From the NCBI RefSeq assembly GCF_047302285.1, contig NZ_CP154845.1:3224001-3288000 (forward strand): 64,000 nucleotides of DNA, in the 5' to 3' direction. A program made the translations under genes and the position numbers. Positions 43,596 to 52,397 of this stretch are shown piece after piece (position 1 is the stretch's first letter; each line of letters starts with the position of its first letter). Origin of the DNA: Robertmurraya sp047302285. Its GTDB lineage: Bacteria; Bacillota; Bacilli; Bacillales; Cytobacillaceae. Below the pieces are notes generated by a model, which was given only the letters and a program-made list of their open reading frames with translations, did no database searches and was not told the origin of the DNA.

Positions 43596-44552
43596 TTATC
43601 CTACCTTCACAATATTGATATAGGCATCTTCTAATGTAATCTCTTTTTGTTCAAGCGAGATCAACTCAACTTTTTTTGAAAGTTCTAACCGTACATCCTC
43701 ATACTTAAGTGAATTACTTGCCTCAAATCGAATAAAATACAAATCGTCATTAATGTGATTCACTTTAATATGCTTAAAGTACTGGTGAGATTCAAGAAGA
43801 TTTTCCTTATCCATTTTACAAGTCGCTTCAAACACATGTAAAAAGGAGTAGCTTTCTTTTATTTCTTTTGGAGTTCCAATTGCTTTTATTTCACCTTGAT
43901 TAATTATTCCGATTCGGTCACAAAGATCATCAGCTTCCTTCATATAATGTGTAGTTAAAATAACGGTAATGTTATTTTTCGATAAATTTTCAATGATTTT
44001 TCTAATATTTTCTGCAACTATTGGATCAAGCCCAATTGTGGGTTCATCTAGGAATAGTATTTGGGGATTATTTATTAAAGCACGTGCAATATGTATTCGC
44101 TGTATCATACCTTTAGAAAATGTATAAATTTTATGGTCTTTATTGTCCCCTAATTCCACAAGGTTTAATAATTCTTCAATTCTTCCATTTTGCTCAACTT
44201 GTGGGACCTTATATAGACAAGCAAAATATTTTAAATACTCCCAAGCGGTTAACCTGCCATAAACACCCTTTTCTCCACCGAACATAAAGTTAATTTGTGA
44301 TCGAATGAAATCACCATCTGTTACAACATCACGGTTCATAATCTTAACATCTCCTGAAGTTGGAGTTAGTAATGTCGTAAGTACTTTAATAGCAGTTGTT
44401 TTACCTGCTCCATTAGGACCTAATAATCCAAAGATTTCTCCCTCTCGGACCACAAATGATACTCCTTTTAATGCCTGCTTAATCTCTTTTTTTCGCTTAT
44501 GTTTGACTTTATAAACGCGTACTAAATTGTTAACTTCGATCATATTATTCAT
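43596..44552 (-). CDS. ABC transporter ATPase (DrrA-like exporter family)
   Basis: 318 residues with Walker A GPNGAGKTT, an unusual signature FSKGMIQRIHIARAL, Walker B ILFLDEPTIGLD and H-loop TTHYM. Beyond residue about 230 it carries the C-terminal extension typical of DrrA-type ATPases. Start 44552 follows GGTGATGGG; ATG 44543 (MIEVNN) is also possible. Confidence 0.88.
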   Translation of the reverse strand: MNNMIEVNNLVRVYKVKHKRKKEIKQALKGVSFVVREGEIFGLLGPNGAGKTTAIKVLTTLLTPTSGDVKIMNRDVVTDGDFIRSQINFMFGGEKGVYGRLTAWEYLKYFACLYKVPQVEQNGRIEELLNLVELGDNKDHKIYTFSKGMIQRIHIARALINNPQILFLDEPTIGLDPIVAENIRKIIENLSKNNITVILTTHYMKEADDLCDRIGIINQGEIKAIGTPKEIKESYSFLHVFEATCKMDKENLLESHQYFKHIKVNHINDDLYFIRFEASNSLKYEDVRLELSKKVELISLEQKEITLEDAYINIVKVG

Positions 44553-44890
44553 CCCATCACCCGTTTCCACTTTAAAAATAAGATTTTTTTGAATATTTAT
44601 AAAATATCAATTATTATATTATAGATTTATATAATCGTCTATGGGATTGTCAAGTATATTTTTCTTAATACATTTCGAAATATATTACATATTCAAAATA
44701 ATTATTTTCACAATATTGTTGAAATCTATTTTTCTGTACCGCAATATTTTAGTATGATAAAGATCAAAAAACTGAAATCCTTGTTCTTAAGAGATTTCAG
44801 TTTTTAATCATTATTGTCAAAATTATAACAACAATGATGAATGCAAATATAAAAACAGGCAATTTCTTTGAAGGACACTTTTAATTTCCC
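44553..44890. other. Intergenic region with bidirectional terminator
   Basis: 338 nt without a gene. The half near 44570-44760 is very AT-rich and should hold the promoter of the ABC operon. A hairpin at 44767-44804 (AAAACTGAAATC with GATTTCAGTTTT) has A and T runs on both sides and can end transcripts from either direction. The rest shows nothing recognisable. Confidence 0.6.
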
Positions 44891-45616
44891 TTACAAAAGC
44901 ACAACCTCATCACCAACATAAATTTCTCCTGTTTTTATAACCGAAGCATAAACCCCAAAGTTGTTTTTTCTTTCCTTTATAAGCGTTTTATGCAAACTCG
45001 GGTCTCGTTCTGAATTATCAGGATCCACCGTAATAATCATACACCTAGGACAATGGCTTACTAATTGAATTTCTACTGAACTACCTATTTTTATTCGTCT
45101 TCCAATCCATTCTTCTTCAATAAATGGTTTTTTTTCGTTTAATGAAATAAATAAATTTGGGCGAAAACGACGAAAATCAATATCGTCATTCCCCCATGTT
45201 TCTTTCAAATTTACTAGCGAAGCATCTGTTACAAGAAGAATATGTTCTACTGCAATTGGTCCAATTGGTACGTATGAGGGAGAATATTGAATAGTAGACA
45301 GTTCCCGTTTAGTTTTATTTTCCATCTCGCTAATTATTTCCGCATCTTCCCAATCTAAAACCTTACCCTCCGGTGTAGTCACTTCCACTTTGGGATATTC
45401 TTCTATGGATTCTTCTCCTACAAATTTTGCTTTATATCGAACCATTTCTGGGAAATGAGCTATCGTTAAGAATTTTCCGTTTCTTGTTTTATCTATGTAG
45501 GCATGACTGCGGTCTCCATATAAACCATAGGACATTATTTTAGATTTTTGCACCTTTTCCCCGTCAAAAGATTTGATAGGGTGCCGAACAATTTCCTGAA
45601 TCTCACCGATTAACAT
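44891..45616 (-). CDS. MOSC domain-containing protein
   Basis: 241 residues with an N-terminal MOSC_N beta-barrel (IVRHPIKSFDGEKV, YGDRSHAYID) and the C-terminal MOSC domain whose conserved Cys lies in LVSHCPRCMIITVDPD. MOSC proteins handle sulphur for molybdenum-cofactor enzymes or reduce N-hydroxylated compounds together with Moco (family knowledge). ATG 45616 follows AGAGGAGTG. Its partner enzyme is not in the window. Confidence 0.85.
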   Translation of the reverse strand: MLIGEIQEIVRHPIKSFDGEKVQKSKIMSYGLYGDRSHAYIDKTRNGKFLTIAHFPEMVRYKAKFVGEESIEEYPKVEVTTPEGKVLDWEDAEIISEMENKTKRELSTIQYSPSYVPIGPIAVEHILLVTDASLVNLKETWGNDDIDFRRFRPNLFISLNEKKPFIEEEWIGRRIKIGSSVEIQLVSHCPRCMIITVDPDNSERDPSLHKTLIKERKNNFGVYASVIKTGEIYVGDEVVLL

Positions 45617-45695
45617 GTTTATCACTCCTCTTTCAACAATGTATAAGACAAAGAAAAGATAGCTAATGATCATTATGCTATCTTTTCAAAAAATA

Positions 45696-46586
45696 TTATT
45701 CTTTTAAATCCTCAATTGAGTCAATGTCCATATAAGTTGGTACGACTAGACCCTGCTTCGTGCCTTGAAGATTTGGACCTAAATCTTCAAACTGACCTTC
45801 ATATTCAGCATAGTAATCAGCGTGTGTTGTCGGTAACCAAGCACCTACCATAGCATCACCGCTACCTTCTGCGACACCTGCCCACATCGGACCTGCGTCA
45901 ACCTGAACTAAATCTACTTCATAACCAACACTTTCAAGAACGTTCTCTACCACATGTGAACTAGCGATTACATCATCCCATGCTACATAAAGAATCGTTA
46001 GCTTTTCACCATCTACATTACTAATGCCATCTGTCCAATCACTCACTATTTCCTCATTATCACTTACCCATTGTGAAGCAGCTTCATCTGCCTCAACTCC
46101 ATCTTGAATTAGATTCATAACTTCTTCCATATGCTCTGGTTCCCAGTTGAAATTATCTAATAGTGAATAAGCATCAGGGTGATCCTCTTTTAAACCTAGA
46201 CGTACAATTGTATTGATATCTTCAGCTCCACCATAAATCCCCTTTGGATCCTCCAAGTATTTTAAGTCAAAGGTCGCAAACTTCCAATGTGGGCTCCAAC
46301 CAGTTACAATGATTGGTTCCTCTTTTTCATATGCTCTTTTCAATTCTGCTGTCATGGCAGCACCAGTACTCTCCTGTACTTCCCAGTTATCTAGACCGTA
46401 TTCAGGTATAACATCATTAATCGTTAAGTTCATTAACCCAGCTCCTGGATCAATTCCTACGATTGTATAATCAAGTTGTTCACCTACAGAATCAGATGAA
46501 CCTCCTGATTGCTCACCTCCATCACAGGCAGCTAGGCCCAAAGTGACTGCTAACACAGATGTTATTCCTGCTATCTTTTTTATCAC
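45696..46586 (-). CDS. opuAC: Glycine betaine ABC transporter substrate-binding lipoprotein, OpuAC type
   Basis: 296 residues. A lipoprotein signal with lipobox LAAC (Cys21) is followed by the OpuAC pattern IVGIDPGAGLM, TGWSPHWKFATFDLKYLEDPK and VDAGPMWAGVAEGSGDA, whose aromatic residues form the betaine cage (family knowledge). The GTG start has AGGAGG before it. The usual opuAA and opuAB partners are missing; the gene stands alone, facing a GbsR-type regulator, so ATPase and permease must come from elsewhere. Confidence 0.92.
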   Translation of the reverse strand: MIKKIAGITSVLAVTLGLAACDGGEQSGGSSDSVGEQLDYTIVGIDPGAGLMNLTINDVIPEYGLDNWEVQESTGAAMTAELKRAYEKEEPIIVTGWSPHWKFATFDLKYLEDPKGIYGGAEDINTIVRLGLKEDHPDAYSLLDNFNWEPEHMEEVMNLIQDGVEADEAASQWVSDNEEIVSDWTDGISNVDGEKLTILYVAWDDVIASSHVVENVLESVGYEVDLVQVDAGPMWAGVAEGSGDAMVGAWLPTTHADYYAEYEGQFEDLGPNLQGTKQGLVVPTYMDIDSIEDLKE

Positions 46587-46708
46587 GTCAAAATTCCTCC
46601 TTTTATTTATTCCCTTTTAACCTCTATACATAGTTGTTTTTATGTAATAACCTCATTATAAACAGAATATTCAACTATGAACAAACCACATATATCGTTA
46701 TTATTGTT

Positions 46709-46746
46709 TATATAATACGAACAGAATTTACTGTACGTATTATATA
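46709..46746. promoter_or_regulatory. Operator-like dyad between opuAC and the GbsR-type gene
   Basis: TATATAATACG and CGTATTATATA are perfect 11-bp arms separated by 16 nt, in the middle of the divergent intergenic region. The arms contain TATAAT-like elements on both strands, so the dyad may overlap both promoters and be the target of the adjacent regulator. Confidence 0.5.
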
Positions 46747-46860
46747 ATATAAATACCTAGAAATGCTCTCATATGCTCCGTTTAACACCCCGAGGGAGAA
46801 CTTTACAATTCTTTCATGAATAGGTAATCTAGGTTTTAAAAGGAAATAAGCTTATAGGAT

Positions 46861-47427
46861 GTGAGATTGTTGCAGAACAATGAGATATTAGAAAGATCCA
46901 AATCTATCGTTATAGATGCAATTGCTCAAAATATGAATCTTTATGGCATCTCCCCATCTACCGGAAGGGTTTACGGTCTTTTATTTTTTTCGGAAAAACC
47001 ACTTACCTTGGATGAAATGAAAGAAGAACTCGGAATGAGTAAAACAAGTATGAGTAATTCAGTTAGAAGTTTACTTGATTTTAATATGGTCGAAAAAGTT
47101 TGGGTAAAGGGTGAAAGAAAGGATTTATATGCCGTTAAGAAAGATTGGTATCAGTTCTTTTTTGATTACTTCACAACCAAATGGAGATCAGCCATTACCA
47201 TGAATGGCAATACAATGGAAAAATCTATTGAAGATTTAAAGAATCTTCTTGCAAACCAGGAAACTTCTGAAGATATTCGTGAGGAAGCCCAAATGGTCAT
47301 AAAAAAGCTAGAAGATAGACTTGATTATTATGATTGGCTCAACAGACTCATCGACAGTTATGAAACGAAGGATATTTTAAACTTTATCCCAATTGAAAAG
47401 AAAAAAGAAGAGGAAAGTAATGAATAG
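46861..47427 (+). CDS. GbsR/OpcR-type MarR-family regulator
   Basis: 188 residues with a winged helix (GRVYGLLFFSEKPLTLDEMKEELGMSKTSMSNSVRSLL) followed by the helical GbsR extension with FFDYFTTKWRSAI. Such regulators repress choline or betaine genes and respond to choline or betaine. Divergent placement from opuAC fits that role. The start is uncertain: GTG 46861, or TTG 46867/46870 with AGGATG before. Confidence 0.85.
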   Translation: MRLLQNNEILERSKSIVIDAIAQNMNLYGISPSTGRVYGLLFFSEKPLTLDEMKEELGMSKTSMSNSVRSLLDFNMVEKVWVKGERKDLYAVKKDWYQFFFDYFTTKWRSAITMNGNTMEKSIEDLKNLLANQETSEDIREEAQMVIKKLEDRLDYYDWLNRLIDSYETKDILNFIPIEKKKEEESNE

Positions 47428-47462
47428 AGAAAGGAGGGGCGTTTTCTGTCCCTCCTTTCTCT
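47426..47462. terminator. Terminator after the GbsR-type gene
   Basis: AGAGAAAGGAGGG and CCCTCCTTTCTCT pair around a GC-poor loop directly at the stop codon; TTT follows on the plus strand. Confidence 0.75.
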
Positions 47463-47612
47463 TTGCTTACCTGTTAGATTCTTGAACATTTTGTGAAAAC
47501 CCCAAAATTATCATCTGCTTTTAGGACCAGGCATTATATTTGTCACTATTCATCATGTCGTAATCGTTCAATAATGAAGGAGAATCAAATTAACGAGAAA
47601 TGGGGTTTTCTT

Positions 47613-48563
47613 TTGAATTTTCCACAATTAAAAATTGGACATATGATGCCGAAACTTCCGATCATACAAGGCGGAATGGGAGTAGGCATTTCATTAAGTG
47701 GTCTTGCATCAGCTGTTGCGAATGCTGGTGGAATTGGCATTATTTCTGGAACAGGAATTAGTATTGAGGAATTGAGATTGCATATCAGAAAGGCGAGAGA
47801 ATCAATCAAGAATCAAGGCTATATTGGGGTCAACGTTCTTTTTGCGATGAATGATTTTGCTGAAAAAATGAAGGTTGCGATCGAGGAAAAAGTCGATTTC
47901 ATTATTTCTGGAGCTGGTATCTCAAGAGACATGTATAGCTGGGGCAGAGAGTCCGGCATACCAGTCATCTCAATCGTTTCGACAGCAAGACTTGCAAAAA
48001 TGTCAGAACGACTCGGTGCTTCTGCTGTTGTTGTAGAGGGACATGAAGCTGGTGGACATCTAGGAACTGAAAGACCATTATTCGATATTTTACCAGAGGT
48101 CGTTGCTGCTGTAAAAATCCCCGTCATTGCTGCTGGTGGAATCATGTCAGGAGAAGATATCGCCCGAGCGATTCAGATGGGAGCTTCTGGTGTTCAGATG
48201 GGGACTAGATTTGTAGCAAGTAATGAATGTGACGCCCCCTTATCCTTTAAAGAAAAGTATGTTCGTGCAAAACAAGAAGATATCGTCATGGTGAAAACAA
48301 CTGTCGGACTAGAAGGTCGTGCAATTAAGAACCATTTTACCGAACAGATAGCTGGTGATAAAAAAGTTAAAATTAAGAAATGTATTGATTGCCTGAAGAA
48401 TTGCTCGTATCGATTTTGTACAATGGATTCCTTAGTAACATCGATGAATGGAGATTGCGAAAATGGGCTCGTGTTTGCAGGAGCAAGAGTTTCAGAGATA
48501 AACGACATTCTCCCTGTGCAAACGATTATAGACAACATAATTGCTGAATATGAAGCTTGTTAG
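47613..48563 (+). CDS. Nitronate monooxygenase family protein
   Basis: About 316 residues with the FMN TIM-barrel pattern IIQGGMGVGISLSGLASAVANAGGIG, VEGHEAGGHLG and PVIAAGGIMSGEDIARAIQMGASGVQMGTRF. The C-terminal part has the cysteine-rich KKCIDCLKNCSYRFC, found in a subset of 2-nitropropane dioxygenase-like proteins, which may bind metal. FMN-dependent oxidation of nitronates is the family reaction; the substrate here is unknown. The start is uncertain: a TTG at 47613 gives the usual N-terminus, but the frame is open to 47493. Confidence 0.8.
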   Translation: MNFPQLKIGHMMPKLPIIQGGMGVGISLSGLASAVANAGGIGIISGTGISIEELRLHIRKARESIKNQGYIGVNVLFAMNDFAEKMKVAIEEKVDFIISGAGISRDMYSWGRESGIPVISIVSTARLAKMSERLGASAVVVEGHEAGGHLGTERPLFDILPEVVAAVKIPVIAAGGIMSGEDIARAIQMGASGVQMGTRFVASNECDAPLSFKEKYVRAKQEDIVMVKTTVGLEGRAIKNHFTEQIAGDKKVKIKKCIDCLKNCSYRFCTMDSLVTSMNGDCENGLVFAGARVSEINDILPVQTIIDNIIAEYEAC

Positions 48564-48616
48564 TTAACTTAAGAAAAAACTGGCAAAAAGACAAATAAGA
48601 TACCTATCTTCTTTAG

Positions 48617-48651
48617 TTGGAAAAGGAGCTACCCTTGGGTCCCTTTTCCAA
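48617..48651. terminator. Bidirectional terminator
   Basis: TTGGAAAAGG and CCTTTTCCAA pair, with further pairing inside (ACCC/GGGT), between two convergent genes. Confidence 0.7.
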
Positions 48652-48702
48652 CATAGTTTAATTCATCAACATTAACACTGTATGTACGTATAAAACCATA
48701 TT

Positions 48703-49476
48703 CTACCTAATCATCTCCTCATATAAAGCCTTCCCAATTTCCTGCATCATTTGTGAACAGTTTTTTCCTTTAGGAATTTGGTCAATGAGGATTGCTATGT
48801 AAGCAGTCTTCTCATTACAGCTTACAATGGCACAATCATGTTCAACACCGGGTAATTCACCCGTCTTACTACCAACATAGATTTTTTCTGCATCCATTAA
48901 CGCAGGAATTTTGCCTTTAAATTGTTGCTGCTGAAGAATGGATTTGGCCGTTTGGCAACTTTCTTGTGATAAAAAACCATTTCCGTCGATCCATTTTAAA
49001 CACCGAACTATGTCTGATGCGCTTGTTGTATTATCTCTTCCCCGCTCAAGTGCATTCAAGTCCATCATTTTTCTTTGAAAATTAGTGTTTATTAACTGAA
49101 GAGACTCTATGCAGTTCTTTATTGAATCCTTTCCTAATAAGTCTATTAGATGATTGGTTGCGGTGTTATCCGAAACGATTATCATTAATGTTACTAGGTC
49201 TTTAATCGTCCATGTTGAATGATCTAGTGCTTGTAAAACACCTGAACCTCCGACAATCATATCCTTTTTAAAAGAAATAGTAGCGGCTAAATCAAATACT
49301 CCTCTTTCATATTGCCGAAACACATCTATTAGTATTGGGATTTTGATAAGGCTTGCAGACGAATAGATTCTATTGGCATTATGCTCATAAGTCCAATCTC
49401 CGATTTCAACCAAACAGCTTATACGTCCAGAACAAAACTCTATTTGTTCTCTAATAACAGCTTCTAAATGCTCCAT
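48703..49476 (-). CDS. Class A beta-lactamase-like serine hydrolase without signal peptide
   Basis: 257 residues with SSASLIK (nucleophile Ser in SxxK), VSDNTATNHLID (SDN), a region where the class A Glu would lie (LNALERGRDNTTSA) and SKTGELPG (KTG). It has no signal peptide or lipobox, which is unusual for a true beta-lactamase. Placement at the end of a muropeptide salvage cluster suggests action on a cytoplasmic cell-wall fragment (inference). ATG 49476 follows AAAAGGAG. Confidence 0.8.
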   Translation of the reverse strand: MEHLEAVIREQIEFCSGRISCLVEIGDWTYEHNANRIYSSASLIKIPILIDVFRQYERGVFDLAATISFKKDMIVGGSGVLQALDHSTWTIKDLVTLMIIVSDNTATNHLIDLLGKDSIKNCIESLQLINTNFQRKMMDLNALERGRDNTTSASDIVRCLKWIDGNGFLSQESCQTAKSILQQQQFKGKIPALMDAEKIYVGSKTGELPGVEHDCAIVSCNEKTAYIAILIDQIPKGKNCSQMMQEIGKALYEEMIR

Positions 49477-49521
49477 TTTTTCTCCTTTTGATTTATTTTT
49501 CAAATTATCATCTGATGCTTA

Positions 49522-49574
49522 GAAAGAAAATAGTATTGCTTGAATTATTCTCTTCAAGCAATACTATTTTCTTT
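49522..49574 (-). terminator. Long perfect hairpin between ykfC-like and serine hydrolase genes
   Basis: Arms of 23 bp (starting GAAAGAAAATAGTATTG) are perfectly complementary with a 7-nt loop. It lies 17 nt beyond the stop codon at 49591, so it probably ends or reduces transcription before the last gene. Confidence 0.7.
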
Positions 49575-49590
49575 CAATTATTCTCCGAAT

Positions 49591-50499
49591 CTACCAATAA
49601 CGGCTTGCTGCACATAACTCCTTTTCATAAATTTTCCCTGTTATCTCAATAATTTCAATCGTTTTTCCTGTCTTTGGTGAATGGATCATTTTTCCATCAT
49701 CATAATATATACCAACATGATGGATACTCCCCTTTCCTTCTTCATAAGCGAAGAAGATGAGGTCACCTGGCTGTATTTCAGTTAACTCTACCGATTTTCC
49801 AGATTTAGCTTGGTCATGGGCATCTCTTGGTATTTGATAACCGTTCGCTTTACACAAGTTGTAGCTAAACCCTGAGCAATCATAACCGAAACTACTCATT
49901 CCTCCCCAAAGATATGGCAGATTTAGAAATTGCTCTCCTGCAGCTACAAGTTCATGACCGTTTCCTTTTTTCCTTTCAGCAAAGGAAGGAGCGATCTCAA
50001 CGTCTTCCTTCTTTAATTGACACTTCCCGATTGGAGTTTGAACATAAATCCATTCATTATTTTCACGAATAACTGGTAATACTGTTTGATAGCTTAATAG
50101 TAATGATGGCTGATGGTCTTCTCCAAAAAGTATCGCTTTTTTACTCTTTACTACCGCTATAGAAGCCGGTTTACTATCCCAACTCTCTACCATCGTTATT
50201 TGAGCTTTGGGAATCCAGCCTGGATATCCTCTGACATCCTTTGATGAAGGCTGGTCTACTAAAATTACATGTGCCCAACCATCTATTTCATCTATTACTA
50301 AAACCTCTTCACCAAACAAACCTTGTGTCTGAACTCGGTTCTCATCGCATAAATGTAATAATTGTTCATAATTTAACCCCTGAAGCCAGCCTTCAATGTC
50401 CATAGGGTTTGATATTGCTTTCAAGTCAATATCTCGTGGCGAATCAAAAGAAGTCCAAACCGTCGCAACAGGTACATTAATAACCCATCTGCTACCCAT
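49591..50499 (-). CDS. NlpC/P60 cell-wall endopeptidase, YkfC-like
   Basis: 302 residues. Two SH3-like domains (about 1-180) precede a C40 peptidase domain with the catalytic Cys in GYDCSGFSYNLC, His in SIHHVGIYYDDG and PGDLIFF between them. The layout equals B. subtilis YkfC, which cleaves gamma-D-Glu-diamino acid bonds in cytoplasmic muropeptides. No signal peptide is visible, which fits recycling, not wall turnover. GGAGG precedes ATG 50499. Confidence 0.87.
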   Translation of the reverse strand: MGSRWVINVPVATVWTSFDSPRDIDLKAISNPMDIEGWLQGLNYEQLLHLCDENRVQTQGLFGEEVLVIDEIDGWAHVILVDQPSSKDVRGYPGWIPKAQITMVESWDSKPASIAVVKSKKAILFGEDHQPSLLLSYQTVLPVIRENNEWIYVQTPIGKCQLKKEDVEIAPSFAERKKGNGHELVAAGEQFLNLPYLWGGMSSFGYDCSGFSYNLCKANGYQIPRDAHDQAKSGKSVELTEIQPGDLIFFAYEEGKGSIHHVGIYYDDGKMIHSPKTGKTIEIIEITGKIYEKELCAASRYW

Positions 50500-50566
50500 G
50501 AATGATTCCTCCTTGTAAGCTTAATAACACATGCTACAAAATATTTTGTCGTCATATCCTCACTCT

Positions 50567-51391
50567 CTAACAGAATTCTGTTCGCATAGCTAACTCAGTC
50601 ATGACAAGCATTGCTTGGTATGCTTCTAAAATGTTTTTTGCTTGAAAACGAACAGTTGTAGTTCCTGGTTCAATTTCTGTCCCTGGCATTAAGTTCGCCC
50701 ATTCAGTTTGCCCATAATTAGCAAACTCAATCCTCAATAATGGATGATCTGGTGGAGTAAGAGGTTTCACTAACTCTTTATTTTGAATGGCGATTTTCGT
50801 CTTCTCTTGTAAAAGTTTTCCTGCTTTCGCAGGTGTAAGAGATTTGATAGACGATCTTGTAATCGATTCTTTTACGATGGCAGTAGTTACATGCGGAATG
50901 AGCTCTTTAGCTTCCTTAGCAGCTTGATCATCACCAGCAACCATTATTACTGGGACCCCATAGTACCCAGCAACATACGCATTAAACCCTAATTCACCTA
51001 CTATCACATCATTTATGTAAAAGTTACGTACTCCGAATATCATCGAATGACTCATAACACCAGGTTGAGAAGCTCTAGCATGATAGCCTAAGAAAAAAGC
51101 TCCAGTAAAGCTATCATCTAGACCCTGAACCATCGAAAAAGGTTTCACTCCTCCATTGATAAGCTGCGTTTCAGGATGTAACTTTTCAATTAATAGATTG
51201 TTCATCTTTGAATGACTATCATTAACGATTACTTCTTTACAATCCTGTTCAAAAGCTGTGTTAATAACATGATTAGCTTCTTCAGTCATAATGAGACGAG
51301 AGCGCTCATAATTATGTTTGGTTGAGTCAACATGCGTGTAATCTACTAATCCGGTGATTCCCTCCATGTCAACAGACATATAAAGTTTCAT
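50567..51391 (-). CDS. dppA: D-aminopeptidase DppA (M55 family)
   Basis: 274 residues with the M55 zinc motifs MSVDMEGITG (Asp, Glu), VNDSHSKMNN (His) and LGYHARAS (His). DppA frees D-alanine from D-Ala-D-Ala-type peptides. In B. subtilis dppA and ykfC belong to the same murein-peptide operon; here both are next to MurQ/MurK genes. ATG 51391 follows GGGGG. Confidence 0.9.
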   Translation of the reverse strand: MKLYMSVDMEGITGLVDYTHVDSTKHNYERSRLIMTEEANHVINTAFEQDCKEVIVNDSHSKMNNLLIEKLHPETQLINGGVKPFSMVQGLDDSFTGAFFLGYHARASQPGVMSHSMIFGVRNFYINDVIVGELGFNAYVAGYYGVPVIMVAGDDQAAKEAKELIPHVTTAIVKESITRSSIKSLTPAKAGKLLQEKTKIAIQNKELVKPLTPPDHPLLRIEFANYGQTEWANLMPGTEIEPGTTTVRFQAKNILEAYQAMLVMTELAMRTEFC

Positions 51392-51425
51392 CAAATACCC
51401 CCAGAGTCATATATTCGTTTTTTAT

Positions 51426-52340
51426 TCAAAAAGATTTTCCATCTAACAAATAACTAATTGTTTCCCTTACATTTCCTTTACACTTTTGAAGTGCTGTTAG
51501 TGCTTCTTGATAAGTAGAATCTGTTTGACTCATAACGATAGCTGGTTTTACTTCGTAGTTTGTTTGATTTAATATTTCTTCTGCTTTTTCATAAGGTTGG
51601 TTTGTTATCTCCATTACAATACTTTTAGCTCTTTCTTTTAGCTTATAATTACTTGCATTCACGTCTACCATTAAATTTTGATAAACTTTCCCTAATTTCA
51701 CCATTACTGATGTACTAATCATGTTTAGAATCATCTTATGAGCTGTAGCTGCTTTCATTCTTGTTGAACCAGTTAGGACTTCTGGTCCCACAACCACTTC
51801 AATGCCTTCATCTGTATAAAGATTTATTAGTGAGTTTTTATTGCTCGAAAGTCCAACTGTAAACGCACCAATTTTATTTGCAAATTTAATGCCACCAATA
51901 GGATATGGTGTTCTCCCACTAGCAGTTATTCCGATGACAACGTCATTTTTAGTAAGATGCTTTAATTTCAAGTCTATTTCTCCCTGTTGCTCATCATCTT
52001 CTGCATTCTCAACTGCCTGAAAAAATGCATCATTTCCTCCTGCCATAACGGTTTGCACTGTTTCTGGTTCCGTCAAAAATGTCGGTGGGCATTCTGAAGC
52101 GTCCATCATTCCAATTCTTCCGCTTGTTCCAGAGCCAATGTAAAATAATCTTCCTCCATTATTTAATGAGTCCACAATTTTCTCTACAATTTCTTTTACA
52201 GTCGGCAGCACCGTTTCAACAGCATAAGCAACCGTTTTATCTTCATTATTTATTGTTTGTAATATTTCCATCGTATCCATTTGGTCCATCTTCGTACTAG
52301 CAGGATTTCTTTTCTCTGTTGTCAGTATTGATAGTTCCAT
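51426..52340 (-). CDS. murQ: N-acetylmuramic acid 6-phosphate etherase MurQ
   Basis: 304 residues with the SIS-domain signature YIGSGTSGRIGMMDASECPPTF (catalytic Glu), GITASGRTPYPIG and GSTRMKAATAHKMILN, plus a C-terminal helical UBA-like part. It removes lactate from MurNAc-6-P to give GlcNAc-6-P. AAAGGAG precedes ATG 52340; the frame back to 52379 is not needed. Confidence 0.95.
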   Translation of the reverse strand: MELSILTTEKRNPASTKMDQMDTMEILQTINNEDKTVAYAVETVLPTVKEIVEKIVDSLNNGGRLFYIGSGTSGRIGMMDASECPPTFLTEPETVQTVMAGGNDAFFQAVENAEDDEQQGEIDLKLKHLTKNDVVIGITASGRTPYPIGGIKFANKIGAFTVGLSSNKNSLINLYTDEGIEVVVGPEVLTGSTRMKAATAHKMILNMISTSVMVKLGKVYQNLMVDVNASNYKLKERAKSIVMEITNQPYEKAEEILNQTNYEVKPAIVMSQTDSTYQEALTALQKCKGNVRETISYLLDGKSF

Positions 52341-52397
52341 ATATAAACTCCTTTGCTTAAAAATGCTTCTTAAGTACATCCTTAAACCGCATCCCTA

